From Rhodanobacter sp. (GTDB lineage Bacteria > Pseudomonadota > Gammaproteobacteria > Xanthomonadales > Rhodanobacteraceae), in NCBI GenBank assembly GCA_040371205.1, contig AP031382.1, positions 1,237,562 to 1,301,561 of the forward strand: 64,000 bases of DNA. Direction: 5' to 3'. Shown in pieces: positions 16,311-26,121 of this stretch; the stretch's first letter is position 1; each line of letters opens with the position of its first letter. A program made the position numbers and the translations under genes. Under the pieces are notes generated by a model that made no database searches, was not told the DNA's origin, and saw only the letters and a list, made by a program, of their open reading frames with translations.

Positions 16311-17495
16311 ATGATCGTCGAATCGCTGCTGGACACCGACCTCTACAAGTTCTCGATGATGCAGGTGGTGCTGCACCACTATCCGGCCGCGCAGGTCGAG
16401 TACCGCTTCAAGTGCCGCAACCCCGGCATCGACCTGGCGCCGTACATCGACGAGATCCGCGCCGAGCTGGCGTCGCTGTGCGAGCTGCGTTTCAGCACCG
16501 AGGAGCTGGACTACCTGCGTGCGATGCGTTTCATCAAGAGCGACTTTGTGGATTTCCTGGGCCTGTTCCGGCTCAACGCGAAGTACGTGACCATCGCGCC
16601 GGCGGAGTCCGGCAACGGCGAGATCGAGATACGCATCAAGGGGCCGTGGCTGCACACCATCCTGTTCGAGGTGCCGCTGCTGGCCATCGTCAACGAGGTG
16701 TACTTCCGCAACACGCATCCGCAGCACGACCTCGCCGAAGGCCGCCGCCGGCTGCAGGCCAAGATCGCGCTGCTGCACGGCACGCCCGGCTACGAGCAGT
16801 GCCGCATCGCCGACTACGGCACGCGGCGGCGCTTCTCGCGCGTCTGGCACGAGGAGGTGCTGCTTGCCTTGCGCGACGGCCTCGGCACGCAGCTCGCCGG
16901 CACCAGCAACGTGTGGTTCGCCATGCGGCTCGGCCTCACCCCGCTGGGCACGCTGGCGCACGAATACCTGCAGGCGCACCAGGCGCTGGGTCCGCGCCTG
17001 CGCGATTCACAGGTGGCCGCATTGGAAGCGTGGGCAAAGGAATACCGCGGCGACCTCGGCATCGCGTTGTCCGACGTGTACGGGCTGGACGCCTTCCTGC
17101 GCGATTTCGACATGTACTTCTGCAAGCTGTTCGATGGCGCGCGGCACGATTCCGGCGATCCGTTCGACTGGGGCGAGCGCATGCTGGCGCACTACCGCGC
17201 CAACCGCGTCGATCCGCGCAGCAAGGTGCTGGTGTTCAGCGACGGGCTGGACATCCCCAAGGTGATGCAGCTCTACGAACACTTCCGCGGCCGTTGCCTG
17301 CTGGCCTTCGGCGTGGGCACCAACCTCAGCAACGACACCGGGCCGACGCCGCTCAACATCGTGATCAAGATGGTCCGCTGCAACGGCCAGCCGGTGGCCA
17401 AGCTCAGCGACTCGCCGGGCAAGAACATGTGCGAGGACGCAGCCTACGTGACCTACCTGCGCCAGGTGTTCGGCATTCCCGACACGCAGGGCTGA
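16311..17495 (+). CDS. pncB: Nicotinate phosphoribosyltransferase
   Basis: It makes nicotinate mononucleotide from nicotinate and PRPP in NAD salvage. The 394-residue protein begins with [20 protein letters not shown] and has EYRFKCRN, the catalytic-region His in GTSNVWFA...[20 protein letters not shown] and [12 protein letters not shown] (phosphoribosyl binding). Length matches the E. coli enzyme (about 400). ATG at 16311 is chosen; ATG at 16284 is in frame and would add nine residues. CATAAT at 16263 may be its -10 box. Confidence 0.95.
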   Translation: MIVESLLDTDLYKFSMMQVVLHHYPAAQVEYRFKCRNPGIDLAPYIDEIRAELASLCELRFSTEELDYLRAMRFIKSDFVDFLGLFRLNAKYVTIAPAESGNGEIEIRIKGPWLHTILFEVPLLAIVNEVYFRNTHPQHDLAEGRRRLQAKIALLHGTPGYEQCRIADYGTRRRFSRVWHEEVLLALRDGLGTQLAGTSNVWFAMRLGLTPLGTLAHEYLQAHQALGPRLRDSQVAALEAWAKEYRGDLGIALSDVYGLDAFLRDFDMYFCKLFDGARHDSGDPFDWGERMLAHYRANRVDPRSKVLVFSDGLDIPKVMQLYEHFRGRCLLAFGVGTNLSNDTGPTPLNIVIKMVRCNGQPVAKLSDSPGKNMCEDAAYVTYLRQVFGIPDTQG

Positions 17496-17498
17496 CGC

Positions 17499-18554
17499 TC
17501 AGCCGGCCTGCCGCGCCAGCGCCCAGGCCACGTGTTCGCGCACGATGGGCGAGGGATGGCCGGCACGGGCGTTGAGCGCATCGCGCACCGCCGCCGATCT
17601 CGGTGCATTGCCCAGCGCCACCGCGATGTTGCGCAGCCAGCCCTCGTGGCCGGTGCGGCGGATCGCCATGCCTTCGGTGCGCTTGAGGAACTCGTCCTCG
17701 TCCCATGCGAACAGCTCGACCAGCTTCGCGCCGTCGAGGCGGTGGCGCGGCGCGAAATCCGGTTCGGCCGCGTCCTGCGCGAACTTGTTCCACGGGCAGA
17801 CCAGCTGGCAGTCGTCGCAGCCGAAGATGCGGTTGCCCATCGGCGCGCGCAGTTCTTCGGGGATCGAGCCCCTCAGCTCGATCGTGAGGTAGGAAATGCA
17901 GCGGCGCGCATCGAGTTTGTAGGGCGCGAGGATCGCCTGCGTGGGGCAGACCTCGATGCAGCGTGTGCAGCTTCCGCAGTGCGCGCTGGCCGCTTCGTCC
18001 ACCGGCAAGGGCAGGTCGGTGTACAGCTCGCCGAGGAAGAAGTACGAACCGGCGCGGCGGTTGATCAGCACGGTGTGCTTGCCGATCCAGCCCAGCCCCG
18101 CATTGCGCGCCAGCGCCTTCTCCAGCACCGGCGCGGAATCCACGTAGGCGCGGTAGCCGAAGTCGCCGACCGCGCCGTGGATGCGCTCGGCCAGCTTCTG
18201 CAGGCGGTGGCGTATCAGCTTGTGGTAGTCGCGGCCCAGCGCGTAGCGCGCCACGTAGCCCGCCTCGCCGTCGCGGATCACGTCCCAGGCGTTGCGCGTG
18301 CCCGGCGGCACGTAGTCCATGCGTACCGAGATCACCCGCTGCGTGCCCGGTTCCAGTTCGGCGGGACGCGCACGCTTCGCGCCGTGACGCGCCATGTACT
18401 CCATCTCGCCGTGATGGCCGTCGGCCAGCCAGCGCTGCAGGTGCTGCTCGTCCTCGCCCAACGCCACGCCGCTGATGCCGGTCTCGGCGAAGCCGAGTTC
18501 GCGCGCCCATTGCTTGATGTCGCGGGCGAGGTTGGCGTAGTCGATGGCGGGCAT
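17499..18554 (-). CDS. queG: Epoxyqueuosine reductase
   Basis: It reduces epoxyqueuosine to queuosine in tRNA, the last step of the pathway, with cobalamin and two 4Fe-4S clusters. The 351-residue protein has the catalytic-type Asp139 in VDSAPVLEK, a ferredoxin motif HCGSCTRCIEVCP (Cys193, 196, 199, 203), a second cluster CDDCQLVCPWNKF, and a C-terminal HEAT-like repeat. It is divergent from nnr, with start codons 48 bases apart. The TACAAT box only 6 bases before the ATG suggests a leaderless mRNA. Confidence 0.95.
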   Translation of the reverse strand: MPAIDYANLARDIKQWARELGFAETGISGVALGEDEQHLQRWLADGHHGEMEYMARHGAKRARPAELEPGTQRVISVRMDYVPPGTRNAWDVIRDGEAGYVARYALGRDYHKLIRHRLQKLAERIHGAVGDFGYRAYVDSAPVLEKALARNAGLGWIGKHTVLINRRAGSYFFLGELYTDLPLPVDEAASAHCGSCTRCIEVCPTQAILAPYKLDARRCISYLTIELRGSIPEELRAPMGNRIFGCDDCQLVCPWNKFAQDAAEPDFAPRHRLDGAKLVELFAWDEDEFLKRTEGMAIRRTGHEGWLRNIAVALGNAPRSAAVRDALNARAGHPSPIVREHVAWALARQAG

Positions 18555-18560
18555 GCGCGC

Positions 18561-18566
18561 ATTGTA
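18561..18566 (-). promoter_or_regulatory. -10 box of queG (leaderless)
   Basis: On the minus strand TACAAT ends 6 bases before the queG ATG, so transcription should begin at or next to the A of the start codon. No -35 match is evident. Confidence 0.5.
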
Positions 18567-18590
18567 GGCGGGCAATGCCCTTTGCATGCC

Positions 18591-18596
18591 TATAAT
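18591..18596 (+). promoter_or_regulatory. -10 box of nnr (leaderless)
   Basis: A perfect TATAAT ends 6 bases before the nnr ATG at 18603, which places the expected transcription start at the start codon. TG lies two bases upstream of the box, close to the extended form. Confidence 0.65.
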
Positions 18597-18602
18597 TCGG
18601 GG

Positions 18603-20084
18603 ATGTCCGGTCGCCCACACAGTCATCAGCTTTACACCGTCGCGCAGGTGCGCGCGCTGGATCGCCGCGCGGTCGAAGCGCTTGGTGTGCCGGGCTTCGA
18701 GTTGATGCGGCGCGCGGCATGGGCCGCGTTCTCCGCCTTGCGCCGGCGTTGGCCGCAGGCGCGCCGCATCGCGGTGCATTGCGGTCCGGGCAACAACGGC
18801 GGCGACGGTTTCCTGCTCGCGCTGCTGGCGCGCGAGGCAGGTCTGACGGTGGACGTGCATGCGCTGAGCCGGGACGCCTCGGGCGATGCCGCCCTGGCCA
18901 GGCAGGCGTGGACGGAGGCAGGCGGCACCGTGCGATTTTGGCAGGCCGGCGACGCCGTGCAGACGGCCGACATCCATGTCGATGCGCTCTACGGCACCGG
19001 CCTGCGGCGTGCCCCCGAGCCGGCGGCGGCGGCGCTGATCGAGGCGATCAATGCCAGCGGTGCGCCGGTGCTTGCGCTGGACGTGCCTTCAGGGTTGGAC
19101 GCCGACACCGGCCGGACGCTTGGCGCGGCGATCCGCGCCGATCACACGGTGGTTTTCATCGCCGCCAAGCGCGGCCTGCATACCGGCCGCGCCGCGGAGG
19201 TCGCGGGCACGCTGGAACTAGATGCGCTGGGGCTGCCCGAGTCGCTGTGGCAGGACATGCCGCCGGATGCGCGATTGCTGGCGCAGGAGCATTTGCCGCC
19301 GCGTCCGCGCGACGCCAACAAGGGCATGAACGGTCATGTGCTGGCGATCGGCGGCGAACACGGCATGGCCGGTGCGATCCGCCTGAGCGGCGAGGCCGCG
19401 CTGCGCGCCGGCGCGGGACTGGTCAGCGTGGCGACTCGCGTCGAGCACCTGCCCGCCTTGAACGCCGCGCGACCCGAGCTGATGGCGCATGGCGTGGATG
19501 GCCCGCAGGCGCTGGAGCCGCTGCTGGCCCGCGCCAGCGTGCTGGCGGTGGGGCCGGGCCTGGGGCAGGGCGCGTGGAGCCACGCGCTCTGGCTTACCGC
19601 GCTGGACAGCGGCAAGCCGCTGGTACTCGACGCCGACGGGCTCAACCTGCTGGCGCGCGAGCCGCGCCGCTTCACGCAGCCGGCGGTGCTGACGCCGCAT
19701 CCCGGCGAGGCGGCGCGCCTGCTCGGCGGCACGGTGGCCGACGTGGAAGCCGATCGCTTCGCCGCCGCGCGTTCGCTGGCGGAACGTTTCCATGCCGTGG
19801 TGATGCTGAAGGGTTCGGGCAGCCTGGTCGCCGATCCGAATGGACGTCTGGACGTCTGTCCGTGGGGCAATCCCGGCATGGCCGCGGGCGGCATGGGCGA
19901 CCTGCTCACCGGCATCGTTGCGGCCTTGCTGGCGCAAGGTTGCGATGCATGGCGGGCGGCTTGCCTCGGCGTCGGCCTGCATGCGCGGGCCGGCGACCGC
20001 GCGGCACGGTTGGGCGAACGCGGCCTGCTTGCCGCCGACCTGTTGGCGCCGCTGCGCGCGTTGGGCAACGGAATCGACGCATGA
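18603..20084 (+). CDS. nnr: Bifunctional NAD(P)H-hydrate epimerase / ADP-dependent dehydratase
   Basis: It repairs hydrated NADH and NADPH. The 493-residue protein joins two domains. The YjeF N-terminal epimerase part has GPGNNGGDG at residues 61-69 and LDVPSGLDADTG; the carbohydrate-kinase-like dehydratase part has MNGHVLAIGGEHGMAGA, VGPGLG, LTPHPGEAARLL and NPGMAAGGMGDLLTG. It is the first gene of the conserved nnr-tsaE-amidase-mutL group and shares ATGA with tsaE. Confidence 0.95.
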   Translation: MSGRPHSHQLYTVAQVRALDRRAVEALGVPGFELMRRAAWAAFSALRRRWPQARRIAVHCGPGNNGGDGFLLALLAREAGLTVDVHALSRDASGDAALARQAWTEAGGTVRFWQAGDAVQTADIHVDALYGTGLRRAPEPAAAALIEAINASGAPVLALDVPSGLDADTGRTLGAAIRADHTVVFIAAKRGLHTGRAAEVAGTLELDALGLPESLWQDMPPDARLLAQEHLPPRPRDANKGMNGHVLAIGGEHGMAGAIRLSGEAALRAGAGLVSVATRVEHLPALNAARPELMAHGVDGPQALEPLLARASVLAVGPGLGQGAWSHALWLTALDSGKPLVLDADGLNLLAREPRRFTQPAVLTPHPGEAARLLGGTVADVEADRFAAARSLAERFHAVVMLKGSGSLVADPNGRLDVCPWGNPGMAAGGMGDLLTGIVAALLAQGCDAWRAACLGVGLHARAGDRAARLGERGLLAADLLAPLRALGNGIDA

Positions 20085-20545
20085 CCGGGCATTTGCATTG
20101 GCCGCTGGCCGACGAGGCCGCCACCGTTGCGCTGGGGCGCCGTTTCGCCGCGGCGCTGTCCGGCGGCGGCATGGTGGTCTACCTGCACGGCGACCTCGGC
20201 GCGGGGAAAACCACGTTCGCCCGTGCGCTGCTGGGTGCGCTCGACGTGGGCGAGCGCATCAAGAGTCCGACCTACAGCCTGATCGAAGGCTATGCCGCCC
20301 AGGGCCGGCCGGCCTGGCATCTGGATCTCTACCGCATTGCCGATCCCGGCGAACTGGAATGGCTGGGGCTGGATGCGCTGTCCGACCCGGTGGCGCTGGT
20401 GCTGGTGGAGTGGCCCGAGCGTGGCCGCGGCGCCTTGCCGCCGGCCGACCTCACCCTGCATCTGGCCTATGCCGACAGCGGGAGACAGGCCCGGTCCGAG
20501 GCGCATAGCGTGCGCGGCCGGGAAATGCTGGCGCGTCTAGGCTGA
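20081..20545 (+). CDS. tsaE: tRNA t6A biosynthesis ATPase TsaE
   Basis: This is a subunit of the complex (with TsaB and TsaD) that makes threonylcarbamoyladenosine at tRNA position 37. The 154-residue protein has a Walker A motif GDLGAGKTT (residues 37-45), KSPTYSLIEGY and HLDLYRI, all typical of YjeE/TsaE. Its start overlaps the nnr stop (ATGA), so the two are coupled, as in many gammaproteobacteria. Confidence 0.95.
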   Translation: MTGHLHWPLADEAATVALGRRFAAALSGGGMVVYLHGDLGAGKTTFARALLGALDVGERIKSPTYSLIEGYAAQGRPAWHLDLYRIADPGELEWLGLDALSDPVALVLVEWPERGRGALPPADLTLHLAYADSGRQARSEAHSVRGREMLARLG

Positions 20546-20692
20546 TCGGTTGCCACAACCCGCTGTTTCTCCATGGAAAATGCTTTTGGCGCGGGTGGGT
20601 GGTGGCGCCTGGGCAAGGGCGCACTTGCGAGCCATAGCTAGATACTCACTGATGAATGGCCCGCAGGTTATGGATATTCAAAGGAAAACTGC

Positions 20693-22288
20693 TTGCTTTC
20701 GCGTTTCGCCTGCGATTCAATGCATCGCATGCGTGGCTACCTGAACAATTGGGGTGGGGTGCTCGTCGCCGTTTTTGCGGCGGTGAGCGCGTCCGCGGGT
20801 GCGCAGGCGGCCGAAGTCGCGTCGGCGCGCGTCTGGTCCGATGCCAGCCACACGCGCCTGGTATTCGATCTGGACGGCAAGCCGAGCTACCGCATCGACC
20901 GCCGGGACGACCGGGTCGTGATCGATCTGGCCGGAAGCAGGATTGCAGGGGACTACACCGATCCTGGCGCGCACGGCCTGCTCCGCGGCATGAGCCACGA
21001 CCAGCGGGGACGGAGCCTGCGGCTCACGGCGAAGGTGGCCGCCGGCAGCAAGGTGCGCAGCTTCGTGCTTGCGCCCAGCCAGGGCGATCATTACCGGCTG
21101 GTGCTGGATCTGCTGCCCGGCAGCGGGTCCACGCCGGCACGTGCGGAAGCGGTGGTTGCCGATGCCGGCCGGACGGCCCATCCGGTCTCCGGCGACGCGG
21201 CGGAGCCGGCGCCGCCGGCCGTCTCGGCGGTGCTGAACGTCCGCACTGGAAGCAAAGCCATCGGCGCGAGCCGCCAGATGACCCAGCAGGCCGCGGCATT
21301 GCTGGACGGCCAGCGCAAGGTGGTGGTGTGTGTCGATGCCGGCCATGGCGGCAAGGATTCGGGCGCGATCGGCCCGGACGGCACCATGGAGAAGAACGTC
21401 ACGCTGGCGGTGGCGCGCGATCTTGCCGCGCAAATCGACAAGCAGCCCGGCATGAAGGCCATCCTCACCCGCGACGGCGACTACTTCATCCCGTTGGCGC
21501 GCCGTTACCAGATCGCCCGCGAGCACGACGCTGACCTGTTCATTTCCATCCACGCCGACTCCTACCCTGGCAGCGACGCGCGCGGTTCCTCCGTGTGGGT
21601 GCTGTCCTCGCGCGGCAAGAGTTCGGTGGCGGCGCGCATGCTGGCCGACCGCGAAAACAGCTCCGACCTGATCGGCGGCGTCTCGCTCGACAACATGAAC
21701 GACGGCCTCGCCAAGGTGTTGCTGGACATGCAGCAGGGCTGGGCGGTGCAGGCCAGCGATACGGTGGCCGGCAACGTGCTGAAGGCGCTGGCGCAGATCG
21801 GTCCCACCCATCGCGGTTACGTGGAGCGCGCGAACTTCGTGGTGCTGCGTTCGCCCGACGTGCCCTCCATCCTGGTCGAGACCGCCTTCATCAGCAATCC
21901 GAACGAGGAACGCAAGCTGCGCGATCCGGGGCACCAGGAAGCGCTGGCCACGGCGGTGATGGATGGCGTGAAGAGCTATTTCGAATCCACGCCGCCGCCG
22001 GGCACCTGGTTCGCCGCGCAGGAAGCGCGCCGCAACGGCACGGAAATCGCCTCGGCCAAACCGGAGCGGCCGGCCAGTCCGGTCGCCGGTCGAGGCAATG
22101 CGCCAGCCGCGGCTGCGGCACAGGCCACCGATGCCGGCGTGCGCGACCTGCACCGCGTCGGCCAGGGCGAGAGCCTGCGCAGCATCGCGCGGCAATACGG
22201 CATCAGCGTGGGTGCACTGAAGAACGCCAACCACATCGACGGCAACGTGGTGCGTGCAGGCACCTTGCTGGCCATTCCGGCGGGCTGA
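20693..22288 (+). CDS. amiC: N-acetylmuramoyl-L-alanine amidase with AMIN and LysM domains
   Basis: This periplasmic zinc amidase splits septal peptidoglycan. The 531-residue protein has a signal peptide (to about Ala40), an AMIN domain (about 42-140), a linker, and an Amidase_3 domain with VDAGHGGKDSGA (His218) and Glu233 in MEKNVTLAV. Its conserved ISIHADS and VETAFISNPNEE follow, and a C-terminal LysM repeat (about 485-529) completes it. TTG at 20693 is used because AAAGGA lies 7 bases upstream; ATG at 20720 is the alternative and leaves the signal peptide intact. It sits between tsaE and mutL. The symbol amiC is chosen by architecture; amiB is possible. Confidence 0.9.
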   Translation: MLSRFACDSMHRMRGYLNNWGGVLVAVFAAVSASAGAQAAEVASARVWSDASHTRLVFDLDGKPSYRIDRRDDRVVIDLAGSRIAGDYTDPGAHGLLRGMSHDQRGRSLRLTAKVAAGSKVRSFVLAPSQGDHYRLVLDLLPGSGSTPARAEAVVADAGRTAHPVSGDAAEPAPPAVSAVLNVRTGSKAIGASRQMTQQAAALLDGQRKVVVCVDAGHGGKDSGAIGPDGTMEKNVTLAVARDLAAQIDKQPGMKAILTRDGDYFIPLARRYQIAREHDADLFISIHADSYPGSDARGSSVWVLSSRGKSSVAARMLADRENSSDLIGGVSLDNMNDGLAKVLLDMQQGWAVQASDTVAGNVLKALAQIGPTHRGYVERANFVVLRSPDVPSILVETAFISNPNEERKLRDPGHQEALATAVMDGVKSYFESTPPPGTWFAAQEARRNGTEIASAKPERPASPVAGRGNAPAAAAAQATDAGVRDLHRVGQGESLRSIARQYGISVGALKNANHIDGNVVRAGTLLAIPAG

Positions 22289-22298
22289 TCCGCGCAAC

Positions 22299-22307
22299 TG
22301 TTAAAGT
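22299..22307 (+). promoter_or_regulatory. Extended -10 promoter of mutL (leaderless)
   Basis: TGT followed by TAAAGT ends 6 bases before the mutL ATG at 22314, so a leaderless transcript is predicted in addition to read-through from the amidase gene. Confidence 0.45.
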
Positions 22308-22313
22308 GCGCGG

Positions 22314-24155
22314 ATGCCCGTCATCCGCCCGCTGCCCCCCGAACTCATCAACCAGATCGCCGCCGGCGAGGTGATCGAGCGCCCTTCGTCCGTGGTCAAG
22401 GAACTGGTCGAGAACAGCCTCGACGCCGGTGCCTCGCGCATCGAGGTGGACATCGAACAGGGCGGCGCGCGGCTGATCCGCGTGCGCGACGACGGCGGCG
22501 GCATCGCGCCCGACGAACTGCCGCTGGCGGTGGCCTCGCACGCCACCAGCAAGATCGGCAGCTTCGACGACCTGGAGCATGTCGCCAGCATGGGCTTCCG
22601 CGGCGAGGCGCTGGCCTCGGTGTCCTCGGTGGCGCGCTTCGCGCTCACCTCGCGCCAGCGCGACGCCGACGCCGCGTTCCGCATCGAAGTGGACGGCGGC
22701 AGGCTGCAGGCCGCGCGTCCCGCGCAGCATCCGCCGGGCACCAGCGTGGAAGTGCGCGACCTGTTCTACAACGTGCCCGCGCGCAAGAAGTTCATGCGCG
22801 CCGAACGCACCGAGTTCGCGCACATCGACGATCTGCTGAAATCGTTGGCGCTGGCGCGCGGCCCGGTGGAGTTCCGCCTCAGCCACAACGGCAAGCCGGT
22901 GCGCATCTGGAAAGCCGCGCGTGACGCGCAAGCGCAACTGGCGCGCGTGGCCGAGGTGCTGGGCGAGGACTTTCCCGCGCAGAGCCTGCGCGTGGATTAC
23001 GCGGCGGCCGGCATGCGCCTGTCCGGCTGGGTGGGCCTGCCCACCGCCTCGCGTACGCAGGCCGACCAGCAGTACTTCTACGTCAACGGCCGGCTGGTGC
23101 GCGACCGCGTGGTGGCGCACGCGGTGCGCCAGGCCTACGCCGACGTGTTGTTCCACGGCCGCCATCCGGCTTTCGTGCTGTACCTGGAACTCGATCCCGC
23201 CGGGGTGGACGTCAACGTGCATCCGGCCAAGCACGAGGTGCGCTTCCGCGAGCAGCGGCTGGTGCACGACTTCCTGTTCCGCACGCTGCACGAAGCGTTG
23301 GCGCAGACCCGCGCGGGTCAGGTGGAATCGCACGCGCAGGACGGCGACGGCCGCCTGCACATGAGCGCCGCGGGTACGGCAAGCATGCATGCGCCTGCGC
23401 CCGGCCTACCGGCCATCGCGCGCATGTCGTCGTGGCCGGCGCACGCCGAACAGAACCGCCTCGCGCTCGGCGTGCGCGACGAACCGCTGGCCGATTACGC
23501 CGCGTTGCTGGGCGAGCCGCCGCGCGCGGTAACGGCGGCCACGGTCATGCCGGCGGCGGAAGAGGGCGAGGCGCCGCCGCTGGGCTACGCCATCGCCCAG
23601 CTCAAGAACATCTACGTGCTGGCCGAGAATGCGCAGGGCCTGGTGCTGGTGGACATGCACGCCGCGCACGAGCGCATCACCTACGAGAAGCTCAAGGCCG
23701 GCCGTGTTGGCAGCAACCTGCGCTCGCAATTGCTGCTGGTGCCGCTCAACCTCGCGGTCAGCGCGAAGGAAGCCGCCGCCGCCGAGGAACATGCCGATGC
23801 GCTGTCCGAGTGGGGGCTGGAGCTGTCGCGCAGCGGCCCCTCCGGCGTGGTGGTGCGGCGTATCCCCGCCTTGCTTGAAGGCGCTGACGTGACGCAACTG
23901 ACCCGAGACGTGTTGGCCGAACTCGCCCAGCACGGCAGCTCGCGCCGCCTGCTGGAGCTGGAGAACGAGCTGCTTTCCACCATGGCCTGCCATGGCTCGG
24001 TACGGGCGGGGCGGCGCCTCTCCATCCCGGAAATGAACGCGTTGCTGCGCGAGATGGAGGCCACCGAGCGCTCCGGCCAGTGCAACCATGGACGCCCGAC
24101 CTGGACGCAGCTTTCGCTGTCGGAGCTGGATCGCCTGTTCATGCGCGGACGGTGA
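22314..24155 (+). CDS. mutL: DNA mismatch repair protein MutL
   Basis: It couples mismatch recognition by MutS to strand removal. The 613-residue protein has the GHKL ATPase motifs ([12 protein letters not shown] at 29-40, [16 protein letters not shown]) and HPAKHEVRF. The C-terminal dimerisation domain has [21 protein letters not shown] and CNHGRPT. The last three resemble the metal-binding motifs of endonuclease-type MutL (DQHAxxExxxxE with Q replaced by M), so it may nick DNA itself; no mutH is in the window. No strong ribosome site precedes the ATG, in line with a leaderless mRNA. Confidence 0.95.
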   Translation: MPVIRPLPPELINQIAAGEVIERPSSVVKELVENSLDAGASRIEVDIEQGGARLIRVRDDGGGIAPDELPLAVASHATSKIGSFDDLEHVASMGFRGEALASVSSVARFALTSRQRDADAAFRIEVDGGRLQAARPAQHPPGTSVEVRDLFYNVPARKKFMRAERTEFAHIDDLLKSLALARGPVEFRLSHNGKPVRIWKAARDAQAQLARVAEVLGEDFPAQSLRVDYAAAGMRLSGWVGLPTASRTQADQQYFYVNGRLVRDRVVAHAVRQAYADVLFHGRHPAFVLYLELDPAGVDVNVHPAKHEVRFREQRLVHDFLFRTLHEALAQTRAGQVESHAQDGDGRLHMSAAGTASMHAPAPGLPAIARMSSWPAHAEQNRLALGVRDEPLADYAALLGEPPRAVTAATVMPAAEEGEAPPLGYAIAQLKNIYVLAENAQGLVLVDMHAAHERITYEKLKAGRVGSNLRSQLLLVPLNLAVSAKEAAAAEEHADALSEWGLELSRSGPSGVVVRRIPALLEGADVTQLTRDVLAELAQHGSSRRLLELENELLSTMACHGSVRAGRRLSIPEMNALLREMEATERSGQCNHGRPTWTQLSLSELDRLFMRGR

Positions 24156-24225
24156 GGCACGCCCGCTTGTCGGCGCGGTGTTTGGACGTCCATACTCGGT
24201 CCTTCCCTTGCCGCGGATCGTCCCC

Positions 24226-25146
24226 ATGTTGCGAATCGCCGCTTTCCTGTTCGTCTCGTTTTTCGGAGTCGTTGCCGTGTCTTCCGCCGAAACCCCGTCC
24301 TCCTACACGCATGACATCGAGCAATGGCGCGCCGCCCGTGTGGCCCGGCTCACCGCGCCGGACGGCTGGCTCAGCCTGATCGGGCTGGACTGGCTGCACG
24401 AGGGCGCGAACCGCGTGGGCAGCGCCGCCGACAACGACATCGTGCTGAAGGCCGGGCCCACGCATCTCGGCACGGTGACGCTGGCGGCGGACGGCACGCT
24501 GCGCATCGCATTGGACAAGGACAGCGGCGCCACCGTCGACGGCAAGCACGTTGCCGATGCCGCGCTGGTCGACGACATGCATGCGGCCGCGGGCGCCTCG
24601 CCCACTACCGTGCGCTTCGGGGATGCGAGCTTCTACGTGATCGACCGCGACGGCCGCAAGGCGCTGCGCGTGAAGGACATCGACGCGGAAGCGCGCCGCG
24701 ACTTCCTCGGCATCGATTATTTCGCCATCGACCCGTCCTGGCGCATCGAGGCCGACTGGGTGCCGTTCGTGCCGGAGCACGACCTCGAGATCGGCACGGC
24801 CATCGGCACCATCGACAAGGTGAAGGTGCCGGGCAAGGCGGTGTTCCAGCGCGACGGCCGCACGTTCGAGCTGCTGCCCTACCAGGAGGAACCCGGCGGC
24901 GAACTGTTCTTCGTGATCGCCGACCAGACCTCGGGCAAGCAGACCTACGGCGCCGCGCGCTTCCTGTACGCCGCGCTGCCTGCAGGCGGCGTGGCGAAGC
25001 CGGGCAAGCTGGTGCTGGACTTCAACCAGGCCTACAACCCACCGTGTGCGTTCACGCCGTTCGCCACCTGTCCGCTGGCGCCGCCGGAGAACCGGCTCGA
25101 CATCGCGGTGACCGCGGGCGAGAAGAAGTATCGCGGCGGGCATTGA
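24226..25146 (+). CDS. DUF1684 family secreted protein
   Basis: The 306-residue protein has a signal peptide (to about AVSSAE) and the family blocks WLSLIGLDWLHEG, RDFLGIDYFAID and the C-terminal FNQAYNPPCAFTPFATCPLA. DUF1684 is common in proteobacteria and actinobacteria, and its function is unknown. The start at 24226 was chosen because a signal peptide begins there (MLRIAAFLFVSFFGVV). It stands alone, 70 bases after mutL. Confidence 0.87.
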   Translation: MLRIAAFLFVSFFGVVAVSSAETPSSYTHDIEQWRAARVARLTAPDGWLSLIGLDWLHEGANRVGSAADNDIVLKAGPTHLGTVTLAADGTLRIALDKDSGATVDGKHVADAALVDDMHAAAGASPTTVRFGDASFYVIDRDGRKALRVKDIDAEARRDFLGIDYFAIDPSWRIEADWVPFVPEHDLEIGTAIGTIDKVKVPGKAVFQRDGRTFELLPYQEEPGGELFFVIADQTSGKQTYGAARFLYAALPAGGVAKPGKLVLDFNQAYNPPCAFTPFATCPLAPPENRLDIAVTAGEKKYRGGH

Positions 25147-25208
25147 CCGGCACCTCGCGACAATCCGCGCCGCCATGGCGGGCATCCGATTGCAGCGAGG
25201 CGCAACGA

Positions 25209-25991
25209 TCAGCTTCCCTTGAACGTGGCCTTGCGCTTCTCCAGGAAGGCGCCGGTGCCTTCGCGCATGTCCTCGGTGGAGAACATCAGCGCGAAGCCCT
25301 GGGTTTCGAATTCGAGGCCCTGATCCAGCGCCGCCTCGCCGCCTTGCAGCACTGCGTCGAGGATGCCGGCCGCAGCCAGCGGCGCGGCGGCGGCGAGCTG
25401 GTCGGCGAGCGCGGCGACGGCCTCGTCCAGCGCCTCGGCTGCCACCACGCGGTTGACGATGCCAAGTTCATAGGCACGCTGTGCGTTGATGGTGGCGCCG
25501 GTGAGGCAGAGTTCCAGCGCGGCGCTGCGGCCGGCCAGACGGAGCAGGCGCTGGGTACCGCCGAAGCCGGGGATCAGGCCGAGATTGATCTCGGGTTGGC
25601 CGAACTTCGCCTTGTCGCTGGCCACGCGCAGGTGGCAGGCCATCGCCAGTTCCATGCCGCCGCCCAGCGCGAAGCCCTGGATGCGCGCGATCACCGGCTT
25701 GCCGAGGCGTTCGATGCCGCTCATCAGGTGCTGGCCGGTGCGCGAGAAGCCCTGTGCCTGCACCGGCGTGTAGCCGTTCATCTCGGCGATGTCGGCGCCG
25801 GCCACGAAGGCCTTTTCGCCCGCGCCGGCCAGCACGATGGCGCGCACGCCGTCGTCCTGCGCGGCCTGGGCGAAGGCGAGGGTGAGTTCGTTGAGCGTGT
25901 CGCGGTTAAGCGCGTTGAGCTTGTCGGGACGGTTCACCGTGATGGTGCGCACGGCACCGCGGTTGGCGACTTCCAGGTTGCGATAGGCCAT
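25209..25991 (-). CDS. Enoyl-CoA hydratase
   Basis: This crotonase-fold enzyme hydrates trans-2-enoyl-CoA. The 260-residue protein has AFVAGADIAEM and GFALGGGMELAMACHLR (oxyanion hole and first catalytic Glu region), then PEINLGLIPGFGGTQRL (second Glu region). Both Glu residues of true hydratases are present. GGAG lies 7 bases before the ATG. No other beta-oxidation gene adjoins it, so the exact substrate range is open. Confidence 0.9.
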   Translation of the reverse strand: MAYRNLEVANRGAVRTITVNRPDKLNALNRDTLNELTLAFAQAAQDDGVRAIVLAGAGEKAFVAGADIAEMNGYTPVQAQGFSRTGQHLMSGIERLGKPVIARIQGFALGGGMELAMACHLRVASDKAKFGQPEINLGLIPGFGGTQRLLRLAGRSAALELCLTGATINAQRAYELGIVNRVVAAEALDEAVAALADQLAAAAPLAAAGILDAVLQGGEAALDQGLEFETQGFALMFSTEDMREGTGAFLEKRKATFKGS

Positions 25992-26121
25992 GGGCCTGCT
26001 CCAGCGATGCGGAAACGCGCATGGTAACAGCGGGAACCTTTGCGGCCGCACGGGTTCCTAACCTGCACACGGCAGGCGAAACCCTTACGATGGGGCGCCT
26101 CGGTACCCGATGGAGAACGGC

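Noticed and set aside
20668-20744. Small ORF overlapping the amidase start as a possible leader peptide
   Set aside because: No run of regulatory codons, no terminator after it, and it overlaps the start of the amidase gene in another frame.
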